Shown here piece by piece: positions 1 to 8,163 of a stretch of 18,971 nucleotides of DNA. Every line of letters begins with the position of its first letter. The stretch's first letter is position 1. The DNA lies in NCBI GenBank assembly GCA_934167225.1, contig CAKPLD010000018.1, positions 1 through 18,971 on the forward strand, given 5' to 3'. A model generated the notes under the pieces. That model had not been told where the DNA came from. It was given only the letters and a program-made list of their open reading frames with translations, and ran no database searches. The translations under genes and the position numbers were made by a program. Source of the stretch: an uncultured Clostridia bacterium. Its GTDB lineage: Bacteria > Bacillota > Clostridia > TANB77 > CAG-508.

Positions 1-146
1 CAATCACACATTAATCCCCCAAAAATTAATAATTATTCTAATTCGAACCTACTCTACAATTTTAAAGCTGTGAATTATAACTTTATAACAGACTAACATC
101 GATAAAGATTATCAACTTGGCTTTATAGAAGGAATTATAACTACTA
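1..146. other. Leader region upstream of addB; possible gene tail
   Basis: No complete gene is visible here. Positions 89-163 on the + strand read as a short protein-like frame ending in LGFIEGIITTIDFLK and a TAA, but a stop at 86-88 closes it upstream. It could be the 3' end of a decayed gene. No tRNA or riboswitch fold was recognised. Confidence 0.3.
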
Positions 147-175
147 TTGACTTTTTAAAATAAAATTTATATAAT
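147..175 (+). promoter_or_regulatory. Sigma-A-type promoter for addB
   Basis: TTGACT at 147-152 and TATAAT at 170-175 are separated by exactly 17 bases. The addB start lies 22 bases downstream of the -10 box, leaving a very short leader. The match to the vegetative consensus is near-perfect and well placed to drive addB and the genes behind it. Confidence 0.7.
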
Positions 176-197
176 TCGTAGAAAGAAGGTGATATCA

Positions 198-3100
198 ATG
201 TCTTTAAGAATCGTATATGGGAAATCTGGTAGTGGAAAAAGTCAATTTATATATGATGAAATAAATAAAAAGATACAATCAAATGAAAATTGCAAAATAT
301 ATATTATAACTCCGGAACAATTTTCATTTACAGCAGAAAAAAAGCTAATGGAAAATAAAAAATCGGTAATAAATGCAGAAGTAATTACATTTAATAGAAT
401 GGCATATAGAGTAATGAACGAAATAGGTGGAGATATCCACAATAATTTAACAAAATGTGGAAAATCAATGCTTATATATTCTATTTTAAAACAAGAAAAA
501 AAGAATTTAAATTTATTAAATAAATCTGACGAAAATATCGATTTAGCTATGAGGACAATTTCAGAATTTAAAAAAAATCAAATATCAATAGAAGAATTAA
601 AAAATGAAACAAACAATTTAAGTGATAATTATCTTAAAATTAAATTACAAGATTTAATTTTAATTTATGAAAAATTTAATAGCATTATAGAAAATAAATA
701 TATTGATGAAACAGATTTATTAACAAAATTAGCAGAAAATATAGATAAAATAAATATATTTAAAAATTCAATAATTTATATAGATGAATTTGTTGGATAT
801 ACAAAACAGGAATTGGAAATTATAAAAAAATTATTTAAAATTGCAAAAAATGTTACAATAACTTTTTGTATAAATAATTTAGAACTAAATTCAAATCCAG
901 ATACAGATATTTTTTATCCAAATAAAATAACTTTAAGTAAAATATTGAAATTATTAAATAGTGATGAAAAAATAGAAACAATAAATTTAGATAAATTAAA
1001 TAGATTTAAAAATGAGGAATTAATTTATTTGGAAAATTATTTATATAATTTAAAAATAAAAAAATATGAAAAAGAAATAAATAATATAAATTTATTTTTA
1101 TCCAAAAATCAATATTCAGAAATAGAATATGTTGCGAAAAATATAATTAATTTAATAAAAAATAATAATTATAAATTCAGCGAAATTGGAATAATAACAA
1201 AAAATGTAAATTCATATTCATCATTAATAAAAGCAATATTTAATAAATATGAAATACCAGTATATATTGATGAAAAAAAAGATTTAAATCAAAATATATT
1301 AGTAAGATATATTTTAAGCATTTTGGAAATAATAATTAAAAATTATTCATATGAATCTGTATTTAATTATTTAAAAATAGATTTTTCGGAATTTGATAGA
1401 GATGATATTTTTAAATTAGAAAAATATTGTATTAAATATGGAATAAAAAATAATAAATTTAAAAAAGATTTTATTTATGAGATAAATAATAAAGAAATTA
1501 ATTATTTAAATGATTTAAGAAAAAAAATAATTGAGCCAATAATTAATTTAGAAAAGAAAATAAATAAAAAACAAAACATACAAAATATAATAAGAGAATT
1601 ATATTTATTTTTAATTAATGAAAATATAGAAAATAGAATAAATAAAAAAATAACAGAATTAGAAAATAATAATAATTTTGAATTAGCAAAAGAATATAAA
1701 ATTAGTTATCAAATTATAATAAATATTTTGGATGACATTTCAAATATATTTAATGAAGAAGAAATGACACTTGACAATTTTTATAAAATTTTAAAAATAG
1801 GATTGAAAAATAGTAACCTTGGAAAAATTCCGGCAAGTCAAGATGGGGTTACAGTAGGTGACACAGAAAGGTCTAGAACACATAAAGTAAAGGCAATATT
1901 TATTATAGGTTTAAATGATGGGATATTCCCCAGTGTAAATAAAGATGAAGGATTTATAAATGATTCAGATAGAGAAATTTTAAAAGAAAAAAATATTGAA
2001 CTTGCAAAAGGAACAATAGAAAATTTATATGATGATAATTTTAATATTTACAAAGCATTTACTACAGCAGAAGAAAAATTGTTTTTATCATATTGTCAAT
2101 CAGATACAGATGGAAAATCATTAAGACCTTCTACATTAATTTTAAAAATAAAAAAAATATTTCCAAAAATAAAGGAAGAAAATGATATTTTAGAAGAACG
2201 AAATTATTTTATAAATGAAAAAGATTTATATGAAAATTTTATTTCCAAAATAATTGAGGAATATGATGAGAAAAAAATAAAAAATAATAATAATTTATTT
2301 TTATTTTATAAATATTTTAATGAAAATAATAAATATAAAAAAATATTAAAAAATAATTTGAATTATATAAAAAAATTAAAAATGCCTGAAAAAATAAAAA
2401 AAGAAAACATTCAAAAATTATATGGAAATAAATTAAAAACCAGTGTATCAAAATTAGAAATGTATAAATCTTGTCCATATGAATATTTTTTACAATATAG
2501 TTTGAAAATAAAAGAAAAAGAAGAATTAAAAGTAAAAAATCTTGATACAGGTTCTTTTATGCATGATGTAATAAATTCATTTTTTGAAGAAATAAAAAAT
2601 AATAAATTAGATATAAAAAATATTGAAGATGAAGAAATAGAAAAAATAACAAATAAAATAATTGATGAAAAATTAAATAATAATAAAAACTATATTTTTT
2701 CTGCCACAGAAAAATATAAATTATTAGTAAAGAGATTAAAAAGAATTATTTTAAAAGCATTGAAGTATATAATTTTAGGATTAAAATCCAGTGATTTCGA
2801 AGTTCAAGGAACAGAAGTGGCATTTGACGAGAAAAAAGGAACATATAAACCAATTGAAATAAAACTAGAAAATGGAAAAACAGTAGAAATTGTTGGGAAA
2901 ATAGATAGAATTGATATTGCAAAAGATGGAAATAATAAATATATAAGAATAATAGATTATAAATCATCTGTAAAAGATATTGATTACACAAATATATATG
3001 CAGGTCTTCAATTACAATTAATTACATACCTAGATGCAATGTGCAATATAGAAGATTTTATACCAGCAGGAATTTTATATTTTAATTTATTAGAGCAAAT

Positions 3101-3545
3101 GATAAATTCAGGAAAAAAAATGACTGATGAAGAAATAGAAGAAAAAATAAAAAATAATTTTAAAATGAAAGGTTTAATTTTAGCAGATGTAAGAGTTGCA
3201 AAAATGCAAGATAATAATTTAATGGAGGGAACATCTTCTAAAATAATTCCTGCATATATGGACAAAACAGGAACACTAAGTCCTAAAAAAAGCAGTATTG
3301 CAACAAAGGAAGAATTTGAAAAATTACAAAAATATGTAACTAATACTATAAAAGAAATATCAGAAGAAATATTAAATGGAAATATAAAATTAAAACCATA
3401 TTATAAAAATAAAAAAACACCATGTGAATATTGTAGTTATAAAAATATATGTGGATTTAATTCTGGAGTATTTAAAACAGAATATAATTTTATTAATAAA
3501 AAACAAAAAGAAGATATTTTTAAAAAATTAGAAAAGGAGAATTAA
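198..3545 (+). CDS. addB: ATP-dependent helicase/deoxyribonuclease subunit B (AddB)
   Basis: AddB is the second subunit of the AddAB (RexAB) helicase-nuclease that resects double-strand breaks and processes recombination substrates. Seen here: a Walker A motif GKSGSGKS at residues 8-15; a C-terminal RecB-type nuclease core with GKIDRID and IIDYKSS (D920, K922); and the four cysteines expected to hold an AddB 4Fe-4S cluster, C759 before the nuclease domain and C1076-x2-C1079-x5-C1085 after it. The length of 1115 residues is close to the family norm (about 1160). I start at the ATG at 198: a GTG nine bases upstream (189) sits inside the Shine-Dalgarno AGAAGGTGA. Codon use is extremely AT-rich. 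addA, normally the next gene, does not follow; if it exists it is outside the window. The pgeF-like gene follows after 3 bases. Confidence 0.95.
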   Translation: MSLRIVYGKSGSGKSQFIYDEINKKIQSNENCKIYIITPEQFSFTAEKKLMENKKSVINAEVITFNRMAYRVMNEIGGDIHNNLTKCGKSMLIYSILKQEKKNLNLLNKSDENIDLAMRTISEFKKNQISIEELKNETNNLSDNYLKIKLQDLILIYEKFNSIIENKYIDETDLLTKLAENIDKINIFKNSIIYIDEFVGYTKQELEIIKKLFKIAKNVTITFCINNLELNSNPDTDIFYPNKITLSKILKLLNSDEKIETINLDKLNRFKNEELIYLENYLYNLKIKKYEKEINNINLFLSKNQYSEIEYVAKNIINLIKNNNYKFSEIGIITKNVNSYSSLIKAIFNKYEIPVYIDEKKDLNQNILVRYILSILEIIIKNYSYESVFNYLKIDFSEFDRDDIFKLEKYCIKYGIKNNKFKKDFIYEINNKEINYLNDLRKKIIEPIINLEKKINKKQNIQNIIRELYLFLINENIENRINKKITELENNNNFELAKEYKISYQIIINILDDISNIFNEEEMTLDNFYKILKIGLKNSNLGKIPASQDGVTVGDTERSRTHKVKAIFIIGLNDGIFPSVNKDEGFINDSDREILKEKNIELAKGTIENLYDDNFNIYKAFTTAEEKLFLSYCQSDTDGKSLRPSTLILKIKKIFPKIKEENDILEERNYFINEKDLYENFISKIIEEYDEKKIKNNNNLFLFYKYFNENNKYKKILKNNLNYIKKLKMPEKIKKENIQKLYGNKLKTSVSKLEMYKSCPYEYFLQYSLKIKEKEELKVKNLDTGSFMHDVINSFFEEIKNNKLDIKNIEDEEIEKITNKIIDEKLNNNKNYIFSATEKYKLLVKRLKRIILKALKYIILGLKSSDFEVQGTEVAFDEKKGTYKPIEIKLENGKTVEIVGKIDRIDIAKDGNNKYIRIIDYKSSVKDIDYTNIYAGLQLQLITYLDAMCNIEDFIPAGILYFNLLEQMINSGKKMTDEEIEEKIKNNFKMKGLILADVRVAKMQDNNLMEGTSSKIIPAYMDKTGTLSPKKSSIATKEEFEKLQKYVTNTIKEISEEILNGNIKLKPYYKNKKTPCEYCSYKNICGFNSGVFKTEYNFINKKQKEDIFKKLEKEN

Positions 3546-3548
3546 ATT

Positions 3549-4370
3549 ATGGATTTATCAAATGATGTGGTTATAGATATAAAAAAGGAAAATCAAGAAT
3601 ATTTACAATTTAAAAAATTACAAAATTATTCAAATTTAATTGCACACACATATTCTTTAGGAATTGATAAAAATTATAGAACATTTAAAGCAAATAAAGA
3701 ATCTTTACCAAAAGAAGAATTAGAAAAAAATATGAATAACTATAAAACACTATGTGAAGCAAATAATTTAAATTACAAAAATATTGTAAAAGCAAGCCAA
3801 GCACATACAGATAATATTTTAAATATTTGTACATCAGGCGAAAATGAAAAATTTGATACAAATATAAAATCTGATGGCTTAATAACAAACAAACCAGGAA
3901 TAATACTTGCAACTACAAATGCAGATTGTATATTATTATTGATGTTTGACCCTGTAAAAAAAGTAATTGCAAATGTTCATTCTGGCTGGAAGGGAACCGT
4001 CCAAGAAATATCAGCAAAAACAGTGCAGAAAATGGTAAAAGACTACGGATGTGACCCAAAGAATATAATAGTTTGTATTTGTCCAAGTATAAGGAAATGT
4101 CACTTTGAGGTAGATAGAGATGTATATGAAATATTTTATAATAAATTTAAAAAATTAGGAAATACAGAAAGATTTATTACCAAGAAAAATGAAAAGTGGC
4201 ATATAGATACGGTTTTAATAAATAAATTAATTTTAAAAGAGATTGGAATTTTAGAAGAAAACATAGAAGACTCAGGCATTTGTTCTGTATGTAACAAAGA
4301 TAAAGTTCATTCATATAGAGCAGAAGGCACAAATTATGGATTAGCAACAGCTCTAATTATGCTAAAATAA
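3549..4370 (+). CDS. pgeF: YfiH/PgeF family protein (laccase-domain, purine nucleoside or cell-wall editing)
   Basis: This is a YfiH-family (Cu-oxidase_4, 'polyphenol oxidase' fold) protein of 273 residues, the usual length. The three metal-binding residues are visible: H86 in QAHTDN, C127 in NADC and H144 in VHSGWKG; the C-terminal CSVCNKDKVHSYRAEG segment also fits the family. Members have been described as purine nucleoside phosphorylase/adenosine deaminase-type enzymes and, as PgeF, as editing factors that prevent misincorporation of serine into peptidoglycan precursors. The exact role here cannot be chosen from sequence. The gene begins 3 bases after addB stops, and its ribosome binding site AAGGAGA lies inside the addB 3' end, so translation is probably coupled. 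The residues before about 30 are the least conserved part. Confidence 0.88.
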   Translation: MDLSNDVVIDIKKENQEYLQFKKLQNYSNLIAHTYSLGIDKNYRTFKANKESLPKEELEKNMNNYKTLCEANNLNYKNIVKASQAHTDNILNICTSGENEKFDTNIKSDGLITNKPGIILATTNADCILLLMFDPVKKVIANVHSGWKGTVQEISAKTVQKMVKDYGCDPKNIIVCICPSIRKCHFEVDRDVYEIFYNKFKKLGNTERFITKKNEKWHIDTVLINKLILKEIGILEENIEDSGICSVCNKDKVHSYRAEGTNYGLATALIMLK

Positions 4371-4445
4371 TTATATAAAATTATGCAGGGTTTATAGGTA
4401 CAACCTTTATTAAAAAACCTAAATATATTATACAAGGATTTTAAT

Positions 4446-5372
4446 ATGATACCAAATAAATTAAAAAAAGGAGATTGTGTTGCAGTAATTGCACCCTCAA
4501 ATCACGTTGCCGATGATGATATAAAATTTTTAAAACAAACAGAAAATATGTTTAAAAAATATGGAATAAATGTAATTTACGGAAAAAATATATATTCAAA
4601 CAAATTAGGATATGGAGCCACGCCTAAAGAAAAAGCAGATGACTTAAATGAAGCATTTGAAAATAAAAATGTAAAAGCAATTTTTTGTGCAAAAGGCGGA
4701 GAAAATTCTAATACAATTTTTGAATATATAAATTATGAATTGATAAAACAAAATCCAAAAATATTTTGCGGATTTAGTGATTCAACATTTCTTTTAAATA
4801 TGATTTATCAAAAAACAAATTTGGTAACATTCCATGGTTCAACATTTAAAGCAATTTCAGATTGGGATTCACCTTGTGTATTTGAAGACATAATTAATAA
4901 ATTGATGAATGGAAAAAACAGCCTAAATATGAATCCAAAATCTTTTAAAGTAATTAAAGAAGGTATTGCAGAAGGAACTTTAATTGGTGGAAATTTAAGC
5001 TGTATAAGAGAAATGGTGTGTGGAGCATATAGTATAGATTTTAAAAATAAAATTTTATTTATTGAGGATTTAGGAGCAGAATCTAATCCTAAATTTGAAA
5101 GTAATTTTCTTTATTATATGAAGCAAAATCAAGTATTTAATGAAATAAAAGGCCTATGGATAGGAAATTATGAACATGAAAGTGGAATAAAATTAGAAGA
5201 TATTGTTTTAGATGTTTTGGATGGAGAATATAATTTTCCTATTATTAAGTCGGAAAATTTTGGACATATTTCCGAAAAACAAGTTATTCCTGTAGGGGTG
5301 AAATCTAGAATGGATACAGAGAATTGTGAGAAAATTGTTTTAATAGAGGAAATGGTGAAATTAAATTATTAA
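4446..5372 (+). CDS. S66 family LD-carboxypeptidase (LdcA/MccF-like)
   Basis: S66 serine peptidases trim the terminal D-residue from murein tetrapeptides (LdcA) or hydrolyse microcin C-like amides (MccF). The catalytic set is visible: nucleophile S111 in GFSDS, the acid in FIEDLG (E207) and the base H274 in FGHIS. The glycine-rich KGGENSN segment at 83-89 is typical of the MccF/LdcA N-terminal half. The 308-residue length is normal and no signal peptide is present, so it is cytoplasmic, as expected for muropeptide recycling. It lies 75 bases after pgeF, with AAGGA before ATG, and may be cotranscribed. A muropeptide role would fit its neighbour if that one is a true PgeF; that link is inference. 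Substrate (LdcA versus MccF) is undecided. Confidence 0.9.
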   Translation: MIPNKLKKGDCVAVIAPSNHVADDDIKFLKQTENMFKKYGINVIYGKNIYSNKLGYGATPKEKADDLNEAFENKNVKAIFCAKGGENSNTIFEYINYELIKQNPKIFCGFSDSTFLLNMIYQKTNLVTFHGSTFKAISDWDSPCVFEDIINKLMNGKNSLNMNPKSFKVIKEGIAEGTLIGGNLSCIREMVCGAYSIDFKNKILFIEDLGAESNPKFESNFLYYMKQNQVFNEIKGLWIGNYEHESGIKLEDIVLDVLDGEYNFPIIKSENFGHISEKQVIPVGVKSRMDTENCEKIVLIEEMVKLNY

Positions 5373-5491
5373 ATACACAGCCTATAGAGTTAAATATTTG
5401 GGATTCTTTAGCGGAGTTGACGTAGATAAGAAGAATTGTATATTTTGCAATATTATAAAATGAAGATTTTATTTTGATCCTCCATATATAA

Positions 5492-5520
5492 AAAGACAAG
5501 TGATTTTACTTGCCTTTTAT
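5492..5520 (+). terminator. Rho-independent terminator after the LD-carboxypeptidase gene
   Basis: AAAGACAAGT (5492-5501) pairs with ACTTGCCTTT (5508-5517) around a GATTTT loop with one A-C mismatch, followed by a T-rich run. It closes the backbone operon. The A-run on the other side makes it potentially bidirectional. Element-like DNA starts just after it. Confidence 0.65.
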
Positions 5521-5690
5521 ATTTTCTAAGGTTTCTGACTTTTTTGAATGCAGTTAATTCTCTTTTTGAATCTGACACATTTTCTGAACTTGTTCAAAAA
5601 CATTCGCATTTTTAGTTGCCGAAGAAGGACTTATTTTAGGGATGCGTGAAATTATATCCTCCTTATATAGTATATTTTATAATAATATAA
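5521..5690. other. Left edge of accessory DNA with integrase-arm-like motif
   Basis: The whole gene-free stretch 5373-5690 holds the terminator at 5492 and then this segment. TTGAATGCAGTT at 5544-5555 recurs exactly at 13630-13641, and near-copies lie at 17093-17104 and 17126-17149. All copies lie outside genes near module edges. A short open stretch from the ATG at 5549 (about 34 codons) has no recognisable homology. I see no core att duplication beside this copy. The motif could be an integrase arm site or a shared remnant of earlier insertions. Confidence 0.35.
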
Positions 5691-6371
5691 TTATTTATTA
5701 TATCCAAACTTATCCATTCTTTTTTCTTCCCTAGTAGATAATTCCCTTAGCCATTCAGCTAAGCCATTACTATCATTATTTCTCAAAAATTCAAAATATT
5801 TTACCCTATCTTCTTTTGCTATAACAACAGGTGGCAAATTATTTTTTAAAAATTCATAATTTATAAGTAATCTACCTGTTCTACCATTTCCATCTTCAAA
5901 AGGATGTATCCTTTCAAATTCGATATGATATCTAGCAATTTTAGTAAATATATCTTGCTTGTCGTTATTATAATTGTATATATAATACATCATCAAATTT
6001 GGAACTTTTTCAGGTTCAGGAGGGATATGCTCACTACCTTGAATAAATACTTGTACAGTTCTATAGCCTTCTGTATCTTTAATATCTCTATTTATAGTTT
6101 CATTTAATTTTTTTATGAACTTTTCATCAAATCCTTCATTATTTTGTAAATTCTTAAAAACTAATTCTAATGCCTTTTTATGGTTAATAGCTTCGTATAT
6201 TTCTCTAGGTTCTTTTCCTTCTATTTTAAAGCTATTGTCATTATAAAGAATAGCATAAGTTTCAGCATAAGTAAGTGTACTTCCTTCAATAGCATTTGAA
6301 TGATAAGTACTTCTTGTAATTAAATCTTTTAAATAATCTTTGTTATTTAAAACAAATTCTAAAAAAGTCAT
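5691..6371 (-). CDS. Fic domain protein, class II (autoinhibited AMPylase-type)
   Basis: Fic enzymes transfer AMP or another nucleotide part onto hydroxyl side chains of target proteins. The active-site loop HPFEDGNGRTGR (156-167) matches the full HPFx(D/E)GNGRxxR consensus, so an active enzyme is expected. An inhibitory motif (S/T)xxxE(G/N) is present N-terminally as S25-N-A-I-E29-G30, which places it in class II, where the inhibitory helix precedes the Fic core in the same chain; no separate antitoxin is needed. The 226-residue length is short for class II and there is no added wHTH domain. AGAGGA lies 7 bases before ATG. Upstream sits the stub of a phage-type repressor gene whose promoter is still readable and points into this gene. 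The target protein is unknown. Confidence 0.9.
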   Translation of the reverse strand: MTFLEFVLNNKDYLKDLITRSTYHSNAIEGSTLTYAETYAILYNDNSFKIEGKEPREIYEAINHKKALELVFKNLQNNEGFDEKFIKKLNETINRDIKDTEGYRTVQVFIQGSEHIPPEPEKVPNLMMYYIYNYNNDKQDIFTKIARYHIEFERIHPFEDGNGRTGRLLINYEFLKNNLPPVVIAKEDRVKYFEFLRNNDSNGLAEWLRELSTREEKRMDKFGYNK

Positions 6372-6384
6372 AATTTTTCCTCTT

Positions 6385-6515
6385 TTCTATATTTGATATT
6401 ACTGCGGTTTTTACTTTTTATTTAGTAGCAATACTTTTCTGAGTAAAGTCATTTTTTTCTTTCTTAATTTATGTATAGATTTTATCATATCTATTTTGGA
6501 AAATCAATAATTGTG
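6385..6515 (-). pseudogene. Stub of a phage-type XRE repressor gene with its promoter
   Basis: This stretch aligns base by base with the start of the intact repressor gene at about 15815-15975. Shared words include TTTAGTAGCAATA, CTTCTTAATTTATGTATA and TTTTATCATATC. About 45 bases holding the start codon, ribosome binding site and first codons are missing, and the gene body downstream is absent; the Fic gene follows instead. On the - strand a promoter survives: TTGATT (complement of 6502-6507), 17 bases, TAAAAT (complement of 6479-6484). The operator in the spacer has decayed from TATCCATTTTGGA to TATCTATTTTGGA. The promoter could now transcribe the Fic gene constitutively. Confidence 0.75.
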
Positions 6516-6520
6516 TGGTT

Positions 6521-6551
6521 CATTTAAGAAAATGTTCTACTTTCTTAAATG
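6521..6551. repeat. Perfect 11-bp inverted repeat
   Basis: CATTTAAGAAA (6521-6531) and TTTCTTAAATG (6541-6551) flank 9 bases. It sits between the repressor stub and the rightward promoter at 6583, where a second operator or regulator site would be expected. It has no T-tail of a terminator (TAAAAAAATG follows), so a protein-binding site is the more likely reading. Confidence 0.5.
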
Positions 6552-6582
6552 TAAAAAAATGTCAAATAATTCACAAAAAACA

Positions 6583-6611
6583 TTGCAAATTTAGCCATAA
6601 CTCTGTATAAT
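6583..6611 (+). promoter_or_regulatory. Rightward promoter of the decayed module
   Basis: TTGCAA at 6583-6588 and TATAAT at 6606-6611 are separated by 17 bases. It faces the short frames starting at 6664 and 6736. Together with the leftward repressor promoter at 6479-6507 it forms the divergent layout also seen in the intact copy at 15940-16086. Confidence 0.6.
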
Positions 6612-6663
6612 ATATACCGTTATTATTTTTTATTATTTTTTATTCAAAACGAGGAGTTCAAAT

Positions 6664-6693
6664 ATGAACAACTTATTTAATTCTCTCTTATAA
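6664..6693 (+). CDS. Nine-codon leader-like frame
   Basis: ATG at 6664 is preceded by GAGGAG at 6651-6656 with ideal spacing and encodes MNNLFNSLL before a TAA at 6691. It is the first frame after the promoter at 6583. It may be a leader peptide, or the N-terminus of a longer gene that has been frameshifted. A second short frame (MYREKTESEVMIID) begins at 6699 and overlaps the next gene start. Confidence 0.3.
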   Translation: MNNLFNSLL

Positions 6694-6735
6694 ATCAAAT
6701 GTATAGAGAAAAAACAGAAAGCGAGGTGATGATTA

Positions 6736-7085
6736 TTGATAGATTTAGGTATTGATAATGAAATTAACCAAAACAACGAAAAAAAGATGAAATAGAAGAA
6801 TTTGTAAAAGAACTTCAAAATTCATTGACAAAAGAGGAGTTTACAACAACACTTAATATGAAAATTTTAAATGAGATTACTTTAGCAACTAAATATAAAG
6901 AGCAGTTAGATGATATTGTTAACAAATATATGGAAGAATTATCTTATGAATATGATTTTCTATATTTTGATTATGATAAAAAAGAAGAAAGTTATTATTT
7001 TGATCTTTATCTTGATGGGGAAAGAACAAGAGAATATTTATCAAAAGATGATCCCAAAGGTATGGAATCTAAAAATGGAAAGTAA
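6736..7085 (+). pseudogene. Small hypothetical protein, frameshifted at an A-run
   Basis: A TTG start at 6736 preceded by GCGAGGTGATG opens a frame (MIDLGIDNEINQ...) that meets TAG at 6793. The sense continues in the -1 frame from about 6783 (KDEIEEFVKELQNSLTKEEF...) to the TAA at 7083, giving about 115 residues. The switch falls exactly on A-AAA-AAG (6780-6786), which is both a homopolymer prone to one-base deletion and the classical -1 slippery heptamer. The product is acidic and aromatic (YDFLYFDYDKKEESYYFDLY) with no recognised domain. An internal TTG at 6825 could start the second part alone. I consider the gene broken; programmed frameshifting is possible but no downstream stem-loop is obvious. 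Confidence 0.45.
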
Positions 7086-7735
7086 GTAAATATACTATAC
7101 CTTTAGTTATAAAAAAGGATTTAACTTATCCAGATCTATATGGATGGAGTAAAAGTTTAGAAAATAAAAAAATATTTGTAAGATGTCATATAATTGCATA
7201 TAGTTTATCAGCAAAATTAGCTGATAAGAAGAATATTTTTATTGGTACTAATACTTTAAATACAAGCATAATGGCTAAAATAGAAAAAACAATTTATAAA
7301 TATATTATGGAAAATGATGTGAAAGTGCTATATAAGGTAACTATTAAATATAGAGAAATTGACAAAATCCCAACAGGGGTTTTAATAGAGGCTCAATCTT
7401 CAAGTGATAATTTTAGCGTTTGTGAATTTTGCTATAATATACAAAGAAATGTAAAATTTAATTATAAAGATGGAACAATATTTAAAGATAATAGATTTGG
7501 TGTAATTGAAAAAATAAAGAGTAAAGTAAGAAAAAATATGAAACCAAATAAAGCAAAGAAATTAGATAATCCAACTAAAAATTATATTATAAATAGAAAA
7601 ACAGGTGAGTTTCATTTAAAGGATAATGAATGTAATAACTTTGAAAATGTAGAGTCTAAATATATAAATGAAACAACATCTACTAAAAAAGATTTGATAA
7701 AAGCTGGATTAAAGGCTTGTGAAAAATGTATGTAA
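7073..7735 (+). pseudogene. DNA/RNA non-specific endonuclease (EndA/NUC family), start lost
   Basis: The frame from 7073 to 7735 (220 codons) carries the core of the DNA/RNA non-specific endonuclease family: GWSKS, then RCHIIAYSL with the presumed catalytic His at 7187-7189, then NIFIGTNTLN with the metal-ligand Asn, then VLYKVTIKYRE, GVLIEAQSS and FCYNIQ. The C-terminus YIINRKTGEFHL...LIKAGLKACEKCM matches the small Cys/His tail found on many such nucleases. The first ATG in frame is at 7271, downstream of the catalytic His, and a stop at 7070-7072 closes the frame upstream, so an intact enzyme cannot be made as written. The preceding frame (to 7085) overlaps it by 13 bases in the frame a one-base deletion would give, so both may once have been one gene. 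Known relatives serve in DNA uptake or as toxin/nuclease domains. Confidence 0.7.
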
Positions 7736-7752
7736 AATTAAATTAAAGGTTG

Positions 7753-7944
7753 AATGTAAAGTTAAGTTCCGACATTTTTTGTAAAGGTAAATGCCGGAAT
7801 ATCAACGAATAAAAAAATGATACAAAAAAATTAATATATAGGATATACTGCAAATAGGAAAAAATGTAAAAAAATAACGTCAAAAATAAAGAATGTAAGA
7901 CTAAGTTCCAGTTATATTTTTGAACTGGGACGTAACTTTACATT
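7753..7944. repeat. 192-bp element with imperfect terminal inverted repeats
   Basis: AATGTAAAGTTAAGTTCC at 7753-7770 is mirrored by GGGACGTAACTTTACATT at 7927-7944 (16 of 18 positions match). Inside, a second arm AATGTAAGACTAAGTTCC at 7892 pairs with the right end as a long imperfect hairpin (7892-7913 with 7923-7944), and TTCCGACATTT (7767-7777) pairs with AAATGCCGGAA (7790 onward). It encodes nothing. A MITE-like non-autonomous element or relic of IS ends fits. No clear target duplication is seen. Confidence 0.5.
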
Positions 7945-7965
7945 TAAGGATGATGGAGGTTTTAA

Positions 7966-8085
7966 TTTAATGATGAAAGAATAAATAACTATTGGAATAC
8001 ATATAAGAGGAAAAATAAATATGCACAAAATATAGAATTTAAAGAGATTGTTAGTGTTTTAGATGAATTTTTAAATAATATATAA
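7966..8085 (+). pseudogene. Tail of a small unknown gene upstream of the helicase
   Basis: A strong ribosome binding site GGAGG at 7955-7959 precedes ATGATG at 7970, but that frame stops after four codons. The neighbouring frame reads a protein-like stretch (INNYWNTYKRKNKYAQ..., ending VLDEFLNNI) to the TAA at 8083. One frameshift would join the start to this tail, giving about 38 residues. It may be a truncated gene that once preceded the helicase, or a small partner. No homology was recognised. Confidence 0.35.
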
Positions 8086-8098
8086 AATACTAAGTTTT

Positions 8099-8129
8099 TT
8101 ATACAAAAATATGTCTTTTATGATATAAT
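8099..8129 (+). promoter_or_regulatory. Putative helicase promoter
   Basis: TATAAT at 8124-8129 is perfect; the -35 is weak (TTATAC at 8099-8104, 19 bases away). Transcription would begin about 25 bases before the helicase start at 8164, which has GGGAG at 8152-8156. It would allow the helicase to be expressed independently of the decayed genes on its left. Confidence 0.45.
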
Positions 8130-8163
8130 TATAAAAAACGTTTGTATTTTAGGGAGATAAATA

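Noticed and set aside
2746..3265. Leftward reading frames opposite addB, and similar ones opposite the helicase and regulator
   Set aside because: They lack ribosome binding sites, have hydrophobic low-complexity products and mirror codons of clearly real genes.
4371..4445. Possible riboswitch or terminator between the pgeF-like and LD-carboxypeptidase genes
   Set aside because: Only a very short GGT/ACC pairing is visible; nothing resembling a known aptamer or stable hairpin.
5549..5653. Short rightward frame with ATG at 5549
   Set aside because: No ribosome binding site and no recognisable domain; the ATG is part of the TTGAATGCAGTT motif.
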